Shown: positions 45,413-56,234, numbered from the stretch's first letter. The stretch is 64,000 bases of DNA from Mesorhizobium sp. (GCA_004017535.1 SAJS01000024.1:27190-91189); one strand, 5' to 3'. Translations and numbers: made by a program. The notes: a model not told the origin generated them from the letters alone.

Positions 45413-46047
45413 CAGTCGCCTCCGGCAATCATGGCCAGGTCGAAGCCGGAAATCATTGCATCTCTCAACGTTTCACCCGTCAGCGGACCGAGGTGCGGCA
45501 GCCTGCCGAGCTGCGGCACGCCGCCGAATTCCACGATTGTCCTTTGCGTATCGGCCACCTCTTCGCCCATGAAGGCAATGCCGATGAGCGGGATGGAGCG
45601 GGCTCTCAGGGCCTCGATCGACAACAGCGTATGATTGATGGTGCCGAGCGCGGTGCGGGCGCACAGTATGACCGGCAGCCGCCATTGTTCGAATATGTCA
45701 ATGAACCTTGTCTGTCGATTGAGCGGCACCATCAGCCCGCCGGCGCCTTCGATGACGAGCGGTGTCGGCAGGACCGGAAATGAAAGATCGTCGGCCTCGA
45801 TCGCGACGCCGTCGATTTCGGCTGATCGATGCGGCGACAGCGGCATCGTCAGTCGATAGACTTCGGGCAGCACGCGTCCGTCGGGCAAGCCGGAAAGCCG
45901 GGCGACGACCTCGCTGTCAGTCTCCTCGTCGAGGCCCGATTGCACCGGCTTCCAGTAGAAGCCGTCGAGCAGCCCGGCAAGTCCGGCCGAAAACACTGTC
46001 TTGCCAATTCCGGTGTCTGTTCCGGTGACGACGATGCGTTTGGTCAT
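45412..46047 (-). CDS. bioD: Dethiobiotin synthetase
   Basis: 211 residues. It closes the ureido ring of dethiobiotin from DAPA, CO2 and ATP. The nucleotide loop [10 protein letters not shown] is at the N-terminus, followed by YWKPVQSG and [10 protein letters not shown]. The ATG at 46047 overlaps the bioF stop by four bases; the open frame upstream of it is a shadow of bioF and is not used. Confidence 0.95.
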   Translation of the reverse strand: MTKRIVVTGTDTGIGKTVFSAGLAGLLDGFYWKPVQSGLDEETDSEVVARLSGLPDGRVLPEVYRLTMPLSPHRSAEIDGVAIEADDLSFPVLPTPLVIEGAGGLMVPLNRQTRFIDIFEQWRLPVILCARTALGTINHTLLSIEALRARSIPLIGIAFMGEEVADTQRTIVEFGGVPQLGRLPHLGPLTGETLRDAMISGFDLAMIAGGD

Positions 46048-47183
46048 GCTCTGGCCAACACCTCGACGAGAGCCTCGACCATGGCGGAAATGTCGGTCTC
46101 GTCGACGTTGAGCGTCAGCGAAATGCGCAGGCGCGATGTGCCCTCGGGCACCGTCGGCGGACGTATGCCGCGTATGTCGAAGCCGCGTGCCTGCAGGGCC
46201 GCCGCCACCGCCATGGTGCGCCCAACGTCGCCGATGACAAATGGCTGGATCTGCGAGCCGCTGGGTACGACGCCGCAGCGCTCGGCCAATTGGCGGCCGG
46301 CGCAGGCAACGCGTTCCTGCAGCTGAGCGCGGCGCATGGGCTCGTCGGACAGAATAGTCAGCGCTTCGCGCGCCGCGGCCGCCATCAGCGGCGAGGGCGC
46401 GGTGGCGTAGATGAACGGCCGGCACCGGTTGACGAGATAATCGCACAGTGTCCTCGGCCCGGTGACGAGTGCACCGGATGCGCCGAGCGCCTTGCCGCAT
46501 GAGTGGAGCGTGACGATGTTGTCGCGGCCTTGGCACGCGGCGGCCAGTCCCCGGCCGTCCGGTCCCCAGACGCCGGTGGCATGCGCTTCATCGAAGACGA
46601 TGAATGCCTGGTACCGATCAGCCAGCGCGACCAGGCTCTCCATCGGCGCGCGGTCGCCATCCATGCTGTAAAGGCTTTCGACGGCGATCCACACTCGCCC
46701 CATGCCGCCTTCAGCGCGCCAGCGGGTGATTGCGTCCTCGACAGCGTCGACGTCGTTGTGCGCGGCCAGCTTGAACTCGGCGCGCCCGGCCTGCGCGCCC
46801 TCATGCATGCTGGCATGGGCGAGTTCGTCGAGGACCAGCAGGTCGCCTTTCTGCGGCAGCGCGGTCAACAGGGCGAAGTTGGCGATGTAGCCGCTGCCAA
46901 AGAACAGCGCACGGTCGGCGCCGAAGAATGCCGCGGCGTCCGCCTCCAGTTGCTCATGTTCCGGTGCGTTGCCGCGCAACAGCCGCGACCCGGTGGCGCC
47001 AACCGGCGTGCCCCGCGCAATCGCCGCCGCAACCGCTTCGCCAAGTCTTTTGGAGGCGGCAAGTCCGAGATAGTCGTTCGACGAGAAGTCGAGACCGGCG
47101 CGCGGTGCGAGCGTCCGCAACCGGTCCTTGCGCGCCAGTCCGCGCAAGGATGCGTCATAGCGGGCAAGAATTGCCTCGTTCAT
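46044..47183 (-). CDS. bioF: 8-amino-7-oxononanoate synthase
   Basis: 379 residues. A PLP-dependent alpha-oxoamine synthase joining pimeloyl thioester and alanine. Motifs: [32 protein letters not shown], and the PLP lysine in [10 protein letters not shown]. The start overlaps the bioB stop by four bases. Confidence 0.95.
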   Translation of the reverse strand: MNEAILARYDASLRGLARKDRLRTLAPRAGLDFSSNDYLGLAASKRLGEAVAAAIARGTPVGATGSRLLRGNAPEHEQLEADAAAFFGADRALFFGSGYIANFALLTALPQKGDLLVLDELAHASMHEGAQAGRAEFKLAAHNDVDAVEDAITRWRAEGGMGRVWIAVESLYSMDGDRAPMESLVALADRYQAFIVFDEAHATGVWGPDGRGLAAACQGRDNIVTLHSCGKALGASGALVTGPRTLCDYLVNRCRPFIYATAPSPLMAAAAREALTILSDEPMRRAQLQERVACAGRQLAERCGVVPSGSQIQPFVIGDVGRTMAVAAALQARGFDIRGIRPPTVPEGTSRLRISLTLNVDETDISAMVEALVEVLARA

Positions 47184-48190
47184 TGCGTGGCGAGTTCCAT
47201 CGGCTCGATGCCGAGACGCTGGAACAGAAGGCTATCCTTGTCCTCGCCGGGATTGTCCGCCGTCAGCAGCGTGTCGCCGACAAAGATCGAGTTAGCGCCG
47301 GCAAAGAAGCACAACGCCTGCGTTTCGTCGCTCATCGCCGTCCTGCCGGCGGACAGCCTTACACAGGATTTCGGCATCATCACCCGCGCGAGCGCAACGA
47401 TGCGGACGAAATCGATCGGATCGATGGCGTCGGCCGCGGCAAGCGGCGTGCCTTCGATGGGAATAAGCATGTTGATCGGCACGCTTTCCGGCGGCTCGGG
47501 CAGGTTCGCGAGCGTGACCAGCATGTCGATGCGATCGGTCTTTTCTTCTCCCATCCCGACGATGCCGCCGCAGCAGACTTTCATCCCAACCGCGCGCACG
47601 TGCCCAAGCGTTTCCAGCCGGTCGGCAAAAGTCCTGGTTGAAATAACCTCGCCATAGTAGCGCTCAGAGGTATCGATGTTGTGGTTATAGTAGTCGAGAC
47701 CGGCCTGCTTCAGGCGAGCAGCTTGCTCAAGATCGAGCGTGCCGAGTGTCATGCAGGTCTCCATGCCGAGCGCCTTGACGCCCTCGATCATGGCGACCAC
47801 GACGTCCATGTCGCGCTCCTTGGGACTTCGCCACGCCGCGCCCATGCAATAGCGCGTTGCGCCGCCATCACGCGCCTTGGCCGCTTCGTCGATGACATGC
47901 TTGACGTTCATCAGCTTCGACGCCTTCACCCCGGTTTCGTAATGCGCAGACTGGCTGCAATAGCCGCAATCTTCGGGGCAGCCGCCGGTCTTGATGCTAA
48001 GGAGCCGCGACAGCTGCACTCGGTTTCGATCGAAGTTCTGGCGGTGGATCGTCTGAGCTAGGAACAGCAGATCGTTGAATGGCATGCCGTAGATGGCCTC
48101 AGCCTCTTTGCGGTTCCATCGCGGAGGCGTTCCATCGACCGATTGCATGGTCTGGTTCACGTCGAACTCCGAGTTCATTCCAACCGTCAT
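47180..48190 (-). CDS. bioB: Biotin synthase
   Basis: 336 residues. Radical-SAM enzyme inserting sulfur into dethiobiotin. The cluster motif is Cys71, Cys75 and Cys78 in [25 protein letters not shown] and the C-terminal [13 protein letters not shown] are also intact. The start at 48190 has AAAGG upstream; the open frame to 48307 adds an Arg-rich piece with no family match. It leads the operon bioB-F-D-A-Z, 165 bases after nadC on the same strand. Confidence 0.95.
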   Translation of the reverse strand: MTVGMNSEFDVNQTMQSVDGTPPRWNRKEAEAIYGMPFNDLLFLAQTIHRQNFDRNRVQLSRLLSIKTGGCPEDCGYCSQSAHYETGVKASKLMNVKHVIDEAAKARDGGATRYCMGAAWRSPKERDMDVVVAMIEGVKALGMETCMTLGTLDLEQAARLKQAGLDYYNHNIDTSERYYGEVISTRTFADRLETLGHVRAVGMKVCCGGIVGMGEEKTDRIDMLVTLANLPEPPESVPINMLIPIEGTPLAAADAIDPIDFVRIVALARVMMPKSCVRLSAGRTAMSDETQALCFFAGANSIFVGDTLLTADNPGEDKDSLLFQRLGIEPMELATQ

Positions 48191-48355
48191 CGTCAAACCT
48201 TTGTTGCTAGTCCGGTACGCCTTCAGGAGTCTGTCGACCGGCAAGCCCGGTCCGACTTGGCTTTGGAGCGCACTCGCTAAAAGGCGAGCTGCGGCACGTC
48301 TTCCCACCGCCTTCCTACGCCTGCCGAGCTGATGTTGCTCCTCATGCCGTAATCC

Positions 48356-49237
48356 TCAGTTCAAATGCTTGCAGATGTTCTGGTGGTCCGGCATGTCCAG
48401 GCCGATGTCGAGGATCGGGGCGCTGTGCGTCAGCCATCCCATGGAGATGAGATCGACACCGGTCGCCGCAATCGCCGCCGCCGTTTTCGGCGTCACCCGA
48501 CCGGAAGCCTCGGTGATCGTACGGCCACCCACTATAGAAACCGCGCGGGCAAGATCCTCGACCGACATATTGTCGAGCAGCACCGCGTCAACACCAATCG
48601 CGAGCGCTGCATCGAGCTGCTTCAGCGTGTCGACCTCAACCTCGACCTTCACCATATGCCCTGCGGCGGCGCGCGCCCGCTCTATTGCTGTGCGGATATC
48701 GCCGGCGATCGCGATGTGGTTGTCCTTTATGAGCACGCCGTCATCGAGGCCGAAGCGGTGATTGGCACCGCCGCCGACGCGCACGGCGTATTTTTCCAAT
48801 ACCCGCAGGCCGGGCGTCGTCTTTCGCGTCGATACGATCCTCGCCTTGTGACCGCGCACGGCCTCAACCATCGCCGCTGTGGCAGTGGCAATGCCGCTCA
48901 GCCGGCATAAGAAATTGAGGGCAGTGCGTTCGGCCGTGAGCAGGCCTCGCGCGGGTCCGGACAATTTTGCAATGGTTTCCCCGGCCCCGACATCGCTGCC
49001 ATCAGGGCGCCAGATCTGGATGTTGATCGCCGGTTCCACGAGCAGGAAGGCGTACGAGACCAGATCGAGCCCGGCAACGACGCCCGCCTGCCTCGATTTG
49101 AGCACCAACGTGGCAGTGCAATCATGCGGGATAACCGCATCGCTGGTCAGGTCGCCGCATCTGCCCAGGTCTTCGAGGAGCGCACCGCGCACAATCGGTT
49201 CGATTAGGGTCGCGGGGAGGGGGGAGAATGAAATCAT
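48356..49237 (-). CDS. nadC: Nicotinate-nucleotide pyrophosphorylase
   Basis: 293 residues. Makes nicotinate mononucleotide from quinolinate and PRPP. The conserved blocks ALNFLCRLSGIAT, STRKTTPGLRVLEKYAVRVGGG, NHRFGLDDGVLIKDNHI and VEVEVDTLKQ are complete. It begins within a few bases of the nadB stop, completing nadABC. Confidence 0.95.
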   Translation of the reverse strand: MISFSPLPATLIEPIVRGALLEDLGRCGDLTSDAVIPHDCTATLVLKSRQAGVVAGLDLVSYAFLLVEPAINIQIWRPDGSDVGAGETIAKLSGPARGLLTAERTALNFLCRLSGIATATAAMVEAVRGHKARIVSTRKTTPGLRVLEKYAVRVGGGANHRFGLDDGVLIKDNHIAIAGDIRTAIERARAAAGHMVKVEVEVDTLKQLDAALAIGVDAVLLDNMSVEDLARAVSIVGGRTITEASGRVTPKTAAAIAATGVDLISMGWLTHSAPILDIGLDMPDHQNICKHLN

Positions 49238-49238
49238 A

Positions 49239-50780
49239 TCAGGTGCTCCGTATGGTAGCCCGGCAATCGAGTGCGGCCGCGGCCCGCATTGCGCTGTGCA
49301 GTGTCAGCCGTGATGGGCGCGCGTCGGCATCGTGGAGCGGGAAATCGGACCGACAGTGCGCGCCTCGACTCTCTTCCCGCCCCAGGGCCGCCACAGCGAT
49401 CATCAGTGAGACCAAAGCCGGGCCAGAGGCAGCGACATTGTCAGCTGCGATCGGCAGCAGGGTCGCCACCGCTTCGCGCATTGCCTCGCCGTCGCGGATG
49501 ATACCCAGGGCGGCGGAGACAATTGGGCGGACCGCGGAAGCGTCTGGTCTTGGAGGGATGAATGTGGAGCATCTGCGCGGTCGCCGGGTATACGACGTGC
49601 CGGCAACGCTTTCGGCAACCCAGCTCGCGGTGACCGCCGCTTCGGTGAGCGAGTTGCTGGCCAGGCGGTTGGCGCCGTGCAGGCCGGTACAGGCGACCTC
49701 ACCGCAGGCCCACAATCCCTCGATGGAGCTGCGGCCGGCGCTGTCTACGGCGACGCCGCCCATGTGATAATGTGCCGCCGGGCGCACCGGGATCGGGTCG
49801 GTCGCGGGGTCGACCCCTGCGCTCCGGCACAATTCGGCGATGCCTGGAAAACGCTTGCTAAATCTCGGGCCGAGACTTTGCCGTGCATCCAGGAATACGC
49901 GGCGTCCAACGGCAAGCTGGTGCCAAATGGCGCGCGCGACGACGTCGCGAGGCGCAAGTTCACCGCCAGGTGTGTCAGCGAGGAAGCGCTCTCCTCGCTC
50001 ATCGATGAGCACCGCGCCTTCGCCACGCACGGCTTCGCTCACCAGCGGCATCGGCCGGCGCGGACCGTCGAGCGCAGTTGGATGGAACTGTATGAATTCC
50101 AAGTCGGCGAGTTCCGCCCCCGCCCATGCGGCGAGCGCCAGCCCGTGACCCCATGAGCCAGCGGGGTTTGTCGTATCGCAAAACAGCCCGCCGACGCCGC
50201 CAGTCGCCAGCACCGCGCGACGCGTGGGCAGAGCGAGCGCGCCGGCTCGTCCTGCGGCGACCACGGCGATGACCGACCCGTCCTGCACGACCAGCCGGCG
50301 GACCTCCACATTTTCGATAGTGGTGATCGAGGCTGTACGCCGAACCGCGGCGATGAGCACGCGCACCAACTCGCGACCGGTGGCGTCGCCAGCTGCATGC
50401 ACAATCCGCCGTCGCGAGTGTGCCGCCTCGAGCCCAAGTCGCAACGCGCGGTCAGGGTGCTGGTCGAAGGCGACGCCGAACCTTTGGATCGTCCTAATCG
50501 CTTCGGGTGCAGCTCGGACCACTCGCCGCACCGTGGCCTCGTCGCAGAGTCCGTCGCCGGCAGCTATCGTGTCGCAAAGGTGAAAATCCGGGCCGTCGTC
50601 GCCGCCGAGACTTGCCGCAAGACCGCCCTGGGCAAGCTCACTGCAGGCTCCGGTTCCAAGCGGCGCGTTGGTCAAAAGCACGACCGGTTCCGGCGCCAGA
50701 TGAAGCGCCGTCATCAGGCCGGCAATGCCGCCGCCGATGACGACCGGCGCCCCGGCGATGTCGCGAACCTCCAGGCTCAT
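49239..50780 (-). CDS. nadB: L-aspartate oxidase
   Basis: 513 residues. FAD enzyme oxidising aspartate to iminoaspartate, the first NAD step. The FAD-binding [14 protein letters not shown], the [13 protein letters not shown] block and the catalytic-region [10 protein letters not shown] are present, and the [14 protein letters not shown] segment is normal. The ATG overlaps the nadA stop by four bases. Confidence 0.94.
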   Translation of the reverse strand: MSLEVRDIAGAPVVIGGGIAGLMTALHLAPEPVVLLTNAPLGTGACSELAQGGLAASLGGDDGPDFHLCDTIAAGDGLCDEATVRRVVRAAPEAIRTIQRFGVAFDQHPDRALRLGLEAAHSRRRIVHAAGDATGRELVRVLIAAVRRTASITTIENVEVRRLVVQDGSVIAVVAAGRAGALALPTRRAVLATGGVGGLFCDTTNPAGSWGHGLALAAWAGAELADLEFIQFHPTALDGPRRPMPLVSEAVRGEGAVLIDERGERFLADTPGGELAPRDVVARAIWHQLAVGRRVFLDARQSLGPRFSKRFPGIAELCRSAGVDPATDPIPVRPAAHYHMGGVAVDSAGRSSIEGLWACGEVACTGLHGANRLASNSLTEAAVTASWVAESVAGTSYTRRPRRCSTFIPPRPDASAVRPIVSAALGIIRDGEAMREAVATLLPIAADNVAASGPALVSLMIAVAALGREESRGAHCRSDFPLHDADARPSRLTLHSAMRAAAALDCRATIRST

Positions 50781-51751
50781 AGGGAAAGCATGCGCTCGAC
50801 CGCGCGGCGGGCGGGGCCGGCAATTTCCGGATCAATCCGGACCTCATGCCGGTTCTGCTCGAGCGCGGCGCGAATGTTGGCGAGGTTGATGCGCTTCATG
50901 TGCGGGCACAGGTTGCATGGGCGAACGAACTCGACGTCGGGATGCGCGACCGCGACGTTGTCGCTCATCGAACATTCGGTCAGAAGGACGACACGCGTCG
51001 GTTTCTCCCGCTCGACATAATCCGACATCGCTGCGGTCGAGCCGGAGAACTCCGCCTCCGCGACAACGTCTGGTGGGCATTCTGGATGGGCCAGCACGAT
51101 GACGCCTGGATGGGCATCGCGCAGTTCCCGAATGTCTGCTGCGGTGAAGCGCTCATGCACCTCGCAATGGCCTTTCCAGGCGATGATCTCGACGTCTGTA
51201 TCGGCTGCCACGTTCCTCGCCAGATATTCGTCCGGCAGCATCAGCACACGCGCCACGCCAAGCGATTCCACCACCGCCTTCGCGTTGCCGGACGTGCAGC
51301 AGATGTCGGACTCCGCTTTTACGGCGGCCGAAGTGTTGACGTAAGTAACAACGGGGACCCCCGGATACCGCAGCCGCATTAACCGCACGTCGTCTGCCGT
51401 GATCGATTCGGCCAGCGAGCAGCCGGCGCTGAGATCCGGGATGAGCACGGTCTTGTTCGGATTGAGCAGTTTTGCCGTCTCGGCCATGAAATGAACGCCG
51501 GCAACCACGATGATGTCGGCGTCGACCGTCACCGCCTTGTGGGCCAACGCCAGGCTGTCGCCGACGATGTCTGCCACGCAATGAAAAATTTCGGGCGTCT
51601 GGTAATTGTGCGCCAGCACCACCGCATTGCGCTCACGCTTCAGCGCTAAGATGGCTTCAATATCGCCGGCGAACGCGAGCCATTCAACGGGAGGGATCAC
51701 CCGCCGGACACGCTCATACAGGGACGCAGCCATAGGTAACGCCCCAGTCAT
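50777..51751 (-). CDS. nadA: Quinolinate synthase
   Basis: 324 residues. Iron-sulfur enzyme condensing iminoaspartate and dihydroxyacetone phosphate to quinolinate. The cluster cysteines are visible in [18 protein letters not shown] and [11 protein letters not shown], and the N-terminal [13 protein letters not shown] is standard. The start at 51751 has GAGG five bases upstream. Two palindromes immediately upstream are probable operator sites for NadQ. Confidence 0.95.
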   Translation of the reverse strand: MTGALPMAASLYERVRRVIPPVEWLAFAGDIEAILALKRERNAVVLAHNYQTPEIFHCVADIVGDSLALAHKAVTVDADIIVVAGVHFMAETAKLLNPNKTVLIPDLSAGCSLAESITADDVRLMRLRYPGVPVVTYVNTSAAVKAESDICCTSGNAKAVVESLGVARVLMLPDEYLARNVAADTDVEIIAWKGHCEVHERFTAADIRELRDAHPGVIVLAHPECPPDVVAEAEFSGSTAAMSDYVEREKPTRVVLLTECSMSDNVAVAHPDVEFVRPCNLCPHMKRINLANIRAALEQNRHEVRIDPEIAGPARRAVERMLSL

Positions 51752-51775
51752 TGGCGCCTCGATTATATTCGGTTT

Positions 51776-51817
51776 GACAATAAGGGAATATGTCTACCTT
51801 GACTATAAGTATGTCAA
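51776..51817 (-). promoter_or_regulatory. Paired palindromes upstream of nadABC (candidate NadQ operator)
   Basis: Two 19-base imperfect palindromes of like design lie side by side: GACA-N11-TGTC at 51776-51794 and TTGAC-N9-GTCAA at 51799-51817. Their centres are 23 bases apart. They sit between the nadQ stop (which the second one overlaps) and nadA, and the second contains a minus-strand TTGACA that could be a -35 element. That nadQ encodes a NAD regulator makes them likely operators. Confidence 0.6.
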
Positions 51818-52776
51818 GCCCGCGCCAGCGGTAATTTTGTCCCGGCGATAGCCCTGTCGTCGAGAACGGCATGGCGGAAGCGATAAAGCTTCGCCGGTCG
51901 GCCGCCCGTGTCGAGGGAGGTCTCCCCAGTCTCCTCAACAAGTTCCTGCTGCTCGACCAATCTCCGGAAGTTCGGCTTGTTGATGAGCCTGCCAGCCAGA
52001 GCTTCCACGGTTCGCTGCAGTTGCAGCAGCGTGAAGGAAGGCCGCATAAGCTCGAACACGACCGGCCGGTATTTGATCTTCGAACGCAGCCGCGCGATCC
52101 CGGTTGCCAGAATACGACGGTGGTCAGCGACCATTGGTTTGCCAGCCGCGGCCGCAATCGCGTCCCTGCCGCCACCGGCCTCTTCAATCAGAGCAGCTTC
52201 ATAGAGCAACTCGTAGCGTTGGAGCGTGAGTTCCTCGTTCCAATGGCGGTCGTCGAAGCCGAAGGCTATCGCAGCGCGCTGCCGGCGCTCGCGTTGAGTG
52301 GTCGGCTCGCTGGCGCCGCCGGCCCACTCAATCAGGCGGGGCCGCAATCTATCGAGCAGCACAGGCGGCGTGCCGAAGCGGTGGTCCTCCCAGGGAAAAT
52401 ATTCGTACCAACTTTGCCAGCCGCACGCGGCCGAGTTCGTTGCCTGTTCCTTCCTGGTCAATGCAAGATAGCTGATTGAGATGACGCGCTGGTGGCGCTC
52501 AGTGCCGATGCGATCGCGATCGGCGAAGGTGTAGAGTTGCTCGATGTATCCCAGTGCATGGCCGGTCTGCTGCTCCACCCACCCCCTCAAACCCGACTGC
52601 AGCGATCGATGCTCAAGCGCAAAAGGTCCAGAAGGGAGGGTGTCCGCATGACCGACGGTGAGGACACAGGGCTCACTGTCGTTTACGGCGACCACGACGG
52701 CAGTCAGGTCCACTTTGGCTTCGTCAGCTTTGACGGCGGCTTTGCCTTTCTTGGTTCTTCTTGTCTGAGGATCCAT
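51814..52776 (-). CDS. nadQ: NadQ-type Nudix regulator of NAD synthesis
   Basis: 320 residues from the ATG at 52776. The N-terminal 160 residues form a Nudix-like domain (LTAVVVAVNDSEPCVLTVG; LGYIEQLYTFADRDR; VISISYLAL) in which the catalytic Nudix box is not recognisable, so it is a ligand sensor. The C-terminal 120 residues are a winged helix (LQRTVEALAGRLINKPNFRRLVE; TGGRPAKLYRF). NadQ, of the COG4111 family, represses nadABC in Rhizobiales; it is related in build to NrtR. It lies 63 bases upstream of nadA. A TTG at 52800 is an alternative start. Confidence 0.82.
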   Translation of the reverse strand: MDPQTRRTKKGKAAVKADEAKVDLTAVVVAVNDSEPCVLTVGHADTLPSGPFALEHRSLQSGLRGWVEQQTGHALGYIEQLYTFADRDRIGTERHQRVISISYLALTRKEQATNSAACGWQSWYEYFPWEDHRFGTPPVLLDRLRPRLIEWAGGASEPTTQRERRQRAAIAFGFDDRHWNEELTLQRYELLYEAALIEEAGGGRDAIAAAAGKPMVADHRRILATGIARLRSKIKYRPVVFELMRPSFTLLQLQRTVEALAGRLINKPNFRRLVEQQELVEETGETSLDTGGRPAKLYRFRHAVLDDRAIAGTKLPLARA

Positions 52777-52948
52777 GTTTGCGAAAGTGGGTTGGCCCAA
52801 CGGAGCGCCTTAATCGATTGAATGTAACCTTGGCAGCCAGCACGTCAACACCGTAGTACTCAAGCGCTGTTTTTAGCTCTTCGCAGTCGCACAAAAATAT
52901 GCCAAACGCGACACCCGCTGTTGGTAACGTAAGGGAAGGGGGCGTCGG

Positions 52949-53785
52949 TTGAGCGCGGCTGGTGAGATAAAAGGGATTACCCCTCCAGATATTCGATTGC
53001 GAAAAGGCCAGACGCCACTTGTATGCTTGACGGCCTACACCACGCCGGTCGCGAGGCTACTCGATCGCCACTGCGACATCGTTCTTGTCGGCGACAGCGT
53101 CGGCATGGTGCTGCACGGCCTGTCGTCGACGCTGGGCGTCACGCTCGACATGATGATCATGCACGGACAGGCCGTTCGCCGCGGCCTTGAACACGCACTG
53201 ATGGTCGTCGACCTGCCCTTCGGTTCCTACGAGGAAAGCCCAGAGCACGCTTTCGGCAACGCTGCGCGCGTGATGGGTGAGACCGGTTGTTCAGCGGTGA
53301 AGCTCGAGGGCGGCGAGACCATCGCGGAAACCATCCGCTTCCTTACCGCGCGCGGCGTACCTGTCATGGCCCATGTGGGGCTGACGCCGCAGGCGGTAAA
53401 CACGTTCGGAGGCTATCGTGTGCAGGGCCGGGGAGCCGATGCAGAGCGGATCAGGCGCGACGCCAGGGCGGTAACCGAGGCGGGCGCCTTCTCCTTGGTG
53501 CTCGAAAAGATACCGGAGCAGCTTGCACGGCAGATAACCGCCGATATCGACATACCCACCATCGGCATCGGTGCCTCGCCATCTTGCGACGGCCAGATTC
53601 TGGTGAGCGACGATATGCTCGGGCTCTTCACATCATTTCGGCCGAAGTTCGTCAAACGCTGTGCCGAGCTCGGTGAGCAGGCTGAGGCGGCAATCGCCGC
53701 TTACGCCACCGATGTGCGGAACCGGCACTTTCCGGCGGTCGAACATCTCTATGTCAACGCCTTGAAGGCCGGAGACTTCACATGA
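52949..53785 (+). CDS. panB: Ketopantoate hydroxymethyltransferase
   Basis: 278 residues. First step of pantothenate synthesis, adding a hydroxymethyl group from methylene-tetrahydrofolate to ketoisovalerate. The metal and substrate blocks [27 protein letters not shown] and [11 protein letters not shown] are complete. The start is a TTG at 52949 behind a strong GGGAAGGGGG ribosome site. It is divergent from nadQ, and a shared control region of about 170 bases lies between them. Confidence 0.95.
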   Translation: MSAAGEIKGITPPDIRLRKGQTPLVCLTAYTTPVARLLDRHCDIVLVGDSVGMVLHGLSSTLGVTLDMMIMHGQAVRRGLEHALMVVDLPFGSYEESPEHAFGNAARVMGETGCSAVKLEGGETIAETIRFLTARGVPVMAHVGLTPQAVNTFGGYRVQGRGADAERIRRDARAVTEAGAFSLVLEKIPEQLARQITADIDIPTIGIGASPSCDGQILVSDDMLGLFTSFRPKFVKRCAELGEQAEAAIAAYATDVRNRHFPAVEHLYVNALKAGDFT

Positions 53786-54690
53786 GCGTGCCGATCGCTC
53801 GAACCGTGAGCGAGCTGCGCGCCGTCGTTGCGCAATGGCGTCGCTCGGGTGCCACGATCGGTACTGTGCCGACCATGGGAGCCTTGCACGACGGGCATCT
53901 GAGCCTTGTGCGGAAGGCGCTTGAAAGGGCCGAGCGGGTGATCGTGACGCTGTTCGTAAACCCCAAGCAGTTCAACAGCCCCGCCGACCTGATTGCCTAT
54001 CCTCGGACGGAAAGCGAAGATGCTGCCAAGCTCGCGCCGCTGGGCACGCATCTGCTCTATGTGCCGGACGCAGAGGAAATGTACCCGGCGGGCTTCGCCA
54101 CGGTCGTTTCAGTGTCCGGCATCAGCGAATGCCTGTGCGGCGCATTCCGGCCCGGCCATTTCAATGGCGTGGCGACGGTCGTGGCCAAGCTCTTCCTGCA
54201 GGCCGGCGCTGACTTCGCCTTTTTTGGCGAAAAGGATTTTCAGCAACTTCAGCTTGTCAGGCGCTTGGTCCGGGACCTCGACATTCCGATCACTATTGTG
54301 CCCTGTCCGACAGTCCGCGAAGCCGATGGTCTTGCGCTATCGTCGCGTAACGTGCGGCTCTCCCCAGCCCAACGCGCCATTGCCCCAAAACTAGCATCGG
54401 TCCTGCTCGATACGGCCGAGCGGCTTGCACGCGGCTCTCCCATCCTGCCTACGCTTGATGAAGCGCGTGCAACAATTCTGGCTGCCGGCTATCGCGAGCT
54501 CGAATACCTGGAGCTTCGCGGAGAAACAGACCTGCAATCGTTAGCAAGCCTTGACCGACCGGCACGCTTGCTTGCTGCGGCTTGGCTTGGCGACACGCGG
54601 CTCATCGATAACGTCGCAATATCACCCATCGGTAGTTGGTCAGGTGCGCGGAGCTCTCTCCAATCGGAAGCAGCACAGCAATTGCGGTGA
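53782..54690 (+). CDS. panC: Pantothenate synthetase
   Basis: 302 residues. Joins pantoate and beta-alanine with ATP. The nucleotide motif [11 protein letters not shown], then [20 protein letters not shown] and [12 protein letters not shown], are all standard. The ATG overlaps the panB stop by four bases. panD is not in the window, so beta-alanine must come from elsewhere. Confidence 0.95.
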   Translation: MSVPIARTVSELRAVVAQWRRSGATIGTVPTMGALHDGHLSLVRKALERAERVIVTLFVNPKQFNSPADLIAYPRTESEDAAKLAPLGTHLLYVPDAEEMYPAGFATVVSVSGISECLCGAFRPGHFNGVATVVAKLFLQAGADFAFFGEKDFQQLQLVRRLVRDLDIPITIVPCPTVREADGLALSSRNVRLSPAQRAIAPKLASVLLDTAERLARGSPILPTLDEARATILAAGYRELEYLELRGETDLQSLASLDRPARLLAAAWLGDTRLIDNVAISPIGSWSGARSSLQSEAAQQLR

Positions 54691-54789
54691 TGACGGCGGC
54701 GCGTCGTACGCCCTGCAGGGACAGGCCATCATTTAGAACCACGTCTCCGCCCGGCTTCCAGCAACCTCCGCGAGGTACGCAAAGCGCAG

Positions 54790-55509
54790 ATGCATCGCGT
54801 ATTTGAAACCTTGGTCGAGCAACTCTCTGCAAGCGTCGATGCCGTCGATCTCCATGAGGCAATGGCGTCCGCCGCAGCCGGATTCGACTTTCCGTTCTTC
54901 GCTTATTTCACCTACCCATCCGCTTCCGGCGACACGCCGCGATTGATCTCGAATTATCCATCATCATGGACATCACATTACCTGCAACTGCGCTACCACA
55001 GCGTGGATCCCGTGATCCTGCGGGGACTGCGAGGCTGGGATACCTTCGACTGGGGTGTGGACCGCGATCACCGTTATTTGCCGACCTCGCAGCAGGAAGT
55101 CCTGGAAAAAGCAGCTGAGTTCGGCATTCGCGGCGGACTGACCATGTCGATGCATGATCCTCGCGGCCGGTTCGCCGCACTGACCTTCGCCTCCAACGAG
55201 GCGCATCCGCCACTTTTGAGGTCGCTGACGCGCTACGAAAAAGCAATGCAGTTGGTTGCGATCAACGTTCATATCCATGCCCGGCGCAGGCTCGCCGAAG
55301 ATTGCGTGGTAGATGGCATAACGCTCACCCCGCGGGAGTTCGAGTGCCTGAAATGGGCGGCGTGCGGCAAGTCGGCCTGGGATATCAGCCAGATTCTCGG
55401 TGTCTCGAAACGCACCGTGACCTTCCATCAGGAAAACGCCAAGGCGAAGCTTGGCGTGCGAACCATCAACCAGGCCATAGTGCGGATGGCTGCTCGGGCG
55501 AGATCCTGA
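54790..55509 (+). CDS. LuxR-family quorum-sensing regulator
   Basis: 239 residues with an N-terminal acyl-homoserine-lactone-binding domain (WTSHYLQLRYHSVDPVILRG and WDTFDWG carry the conserved aromatic residues and the Asp-Pro pair) and a C-terminal LuxR helix-turn-helix (LTPREFECLKWAACGKSAWDISQILGVSKRTVTFH). It is followed by a luxI-type gene. The ATG at 54790 gives the usual length. Its target is likely the palindrome at 55526. On Mesorhizobium islands such pairs often control conjugative transfer, but the partner genes are not visible here. Confidence 0.93.
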   Translation: MHRVFETLVEQLSASVDAVDLHEAMASAAAGFDFPFFAYFTYPSASGDTPRLISNYPSSWTSHYLQLRYHSVDPVILRGLRGWDTFDWGVDRDHRYLPTSQQEVLEKAAEFGIRGGLTMSMHDPRGRFAALTFASNEAHPPLLRSLTRYEKAMQLVAINVHIHARRRLAEDCVVDGITLTPREFECLKWAACGKSAWDISQILGVSKRTVTFHQENAKAKLGVRTINQAIVRMAARARS

Positions 55510-55525
55510 TCCTCTCCAAGGCTAG

Positions 55526-55541
55526 CTGTAAAGGTCTACAG
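55526..55541 (+). promoter_or_regulatory. lux-box-like palindrome before luxI
   Basis: CTGTA-AAGGTC-TACAG: perfect five-base arms with a six-base spacer, the same arms and spacing as the Vibrio fischeri lux box. It sits 16 bases after the luxR stop and 60 bases before the luxI start, so autoinduction of the synthase is likely. Confidence 0.75.
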
Positions 55542-55601
55542 GCTGCATTCATGACGGCTTTGCCCTTCGATTGCGTGGACACATCCCGCACGGAGACGAC
55601 A

Positions 55602-56234
55602 ATGATGCAGCTGATAACACCCGACTGCTACGCCGAGTTCGCGAGCGAACTCAGGGAAATGCACGGGCTTAGGTATCGGGTTTTCAAGAAGCGGCTCGAT
55701 TGGGAAGTGCAGACCGAAGGCGAAATGGAAACGGACCCGTTTGACAGCCTGAACCCCGTCTACCTACTTCTCAAGGGGTCCGATTGGCGAACTTGCGGCT
55801 GCGTCCGCCTTTTGCCGACCACCGGACCGACTATGTTGCGCGATACGTTTCCGGCGCTGCTGGATGAGATGGTGGTCCCTGCGAGTGCCGATATCTGGGA
55901 GAGTAGTCGTTTCGCGCTCGATCTCCCTGCGACAGCGCCGAAGGCTGCTGGCGGCCTGGCACAAGCAACCTACGAGCTCTTCGCGGGCATCATCGAATTC
56001 GGCTTGGCCAACAATCTCTCCGGGATCGTAACGGTGACAGATACGCGCATCGAAAGGATCCTTCGTCTCGCGACCTGGCCGTTGTCACGTATCGGACAGC
56101 CCCAGCAGGTCGGCAACACCGAGGCAGTCGCCGGCTTCCTCGAGATTTCCTACGCCAGTCTCTTGCGCATCCGCTGGAGGGGACGCCTGAACGGGCCGGT
56201 GTTGTGGCAACCAGTTCTCATCCAATCGGCATAG
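55602..56234 (+). CDS. Acyl-homoserine-lactone synthase (LuxI family)
   Basis: 210 residues, normal for LuxI. Conserved residues are present in order: the Arg-x-x-Phe and Trp of RYRVFKKRLDW, the acidic pair of TDPFDSLNP, the Arg of CVRLLPT, and the ESSRFAL block. It makes the signal from S-adenosylmethionine and an acyl-ACP. The start at 55602 (Met-Met) has GGAG six bases upstream; an ATG at 55551 would put the lux box inside the leader and is less likely. Confidence 0.94.
   Translation: MMQLITPDCYAEFASELREMHGLRYRVFKKRLDWEVQTEGEMETDPFDSLNPVYLLLKGSDWRTCGCVRLLPTTGPTMLRDTFPALLDEMVVPASADIWESSRFALDLPATAPKAAGGLAQATYELFAGIIEFGLANNLSGIVTVTDTRIERILRLATWPLSRIGQPQQVGNTEAVAGFLEISYASLLRIRWRGRLNGPVLWQPVLIQSA

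Noticed and set aside
48191-48355. BioR operator (TTATCTATAA type) before bioB
   Set aside because: No such palindrome is present between nadC and bioB.
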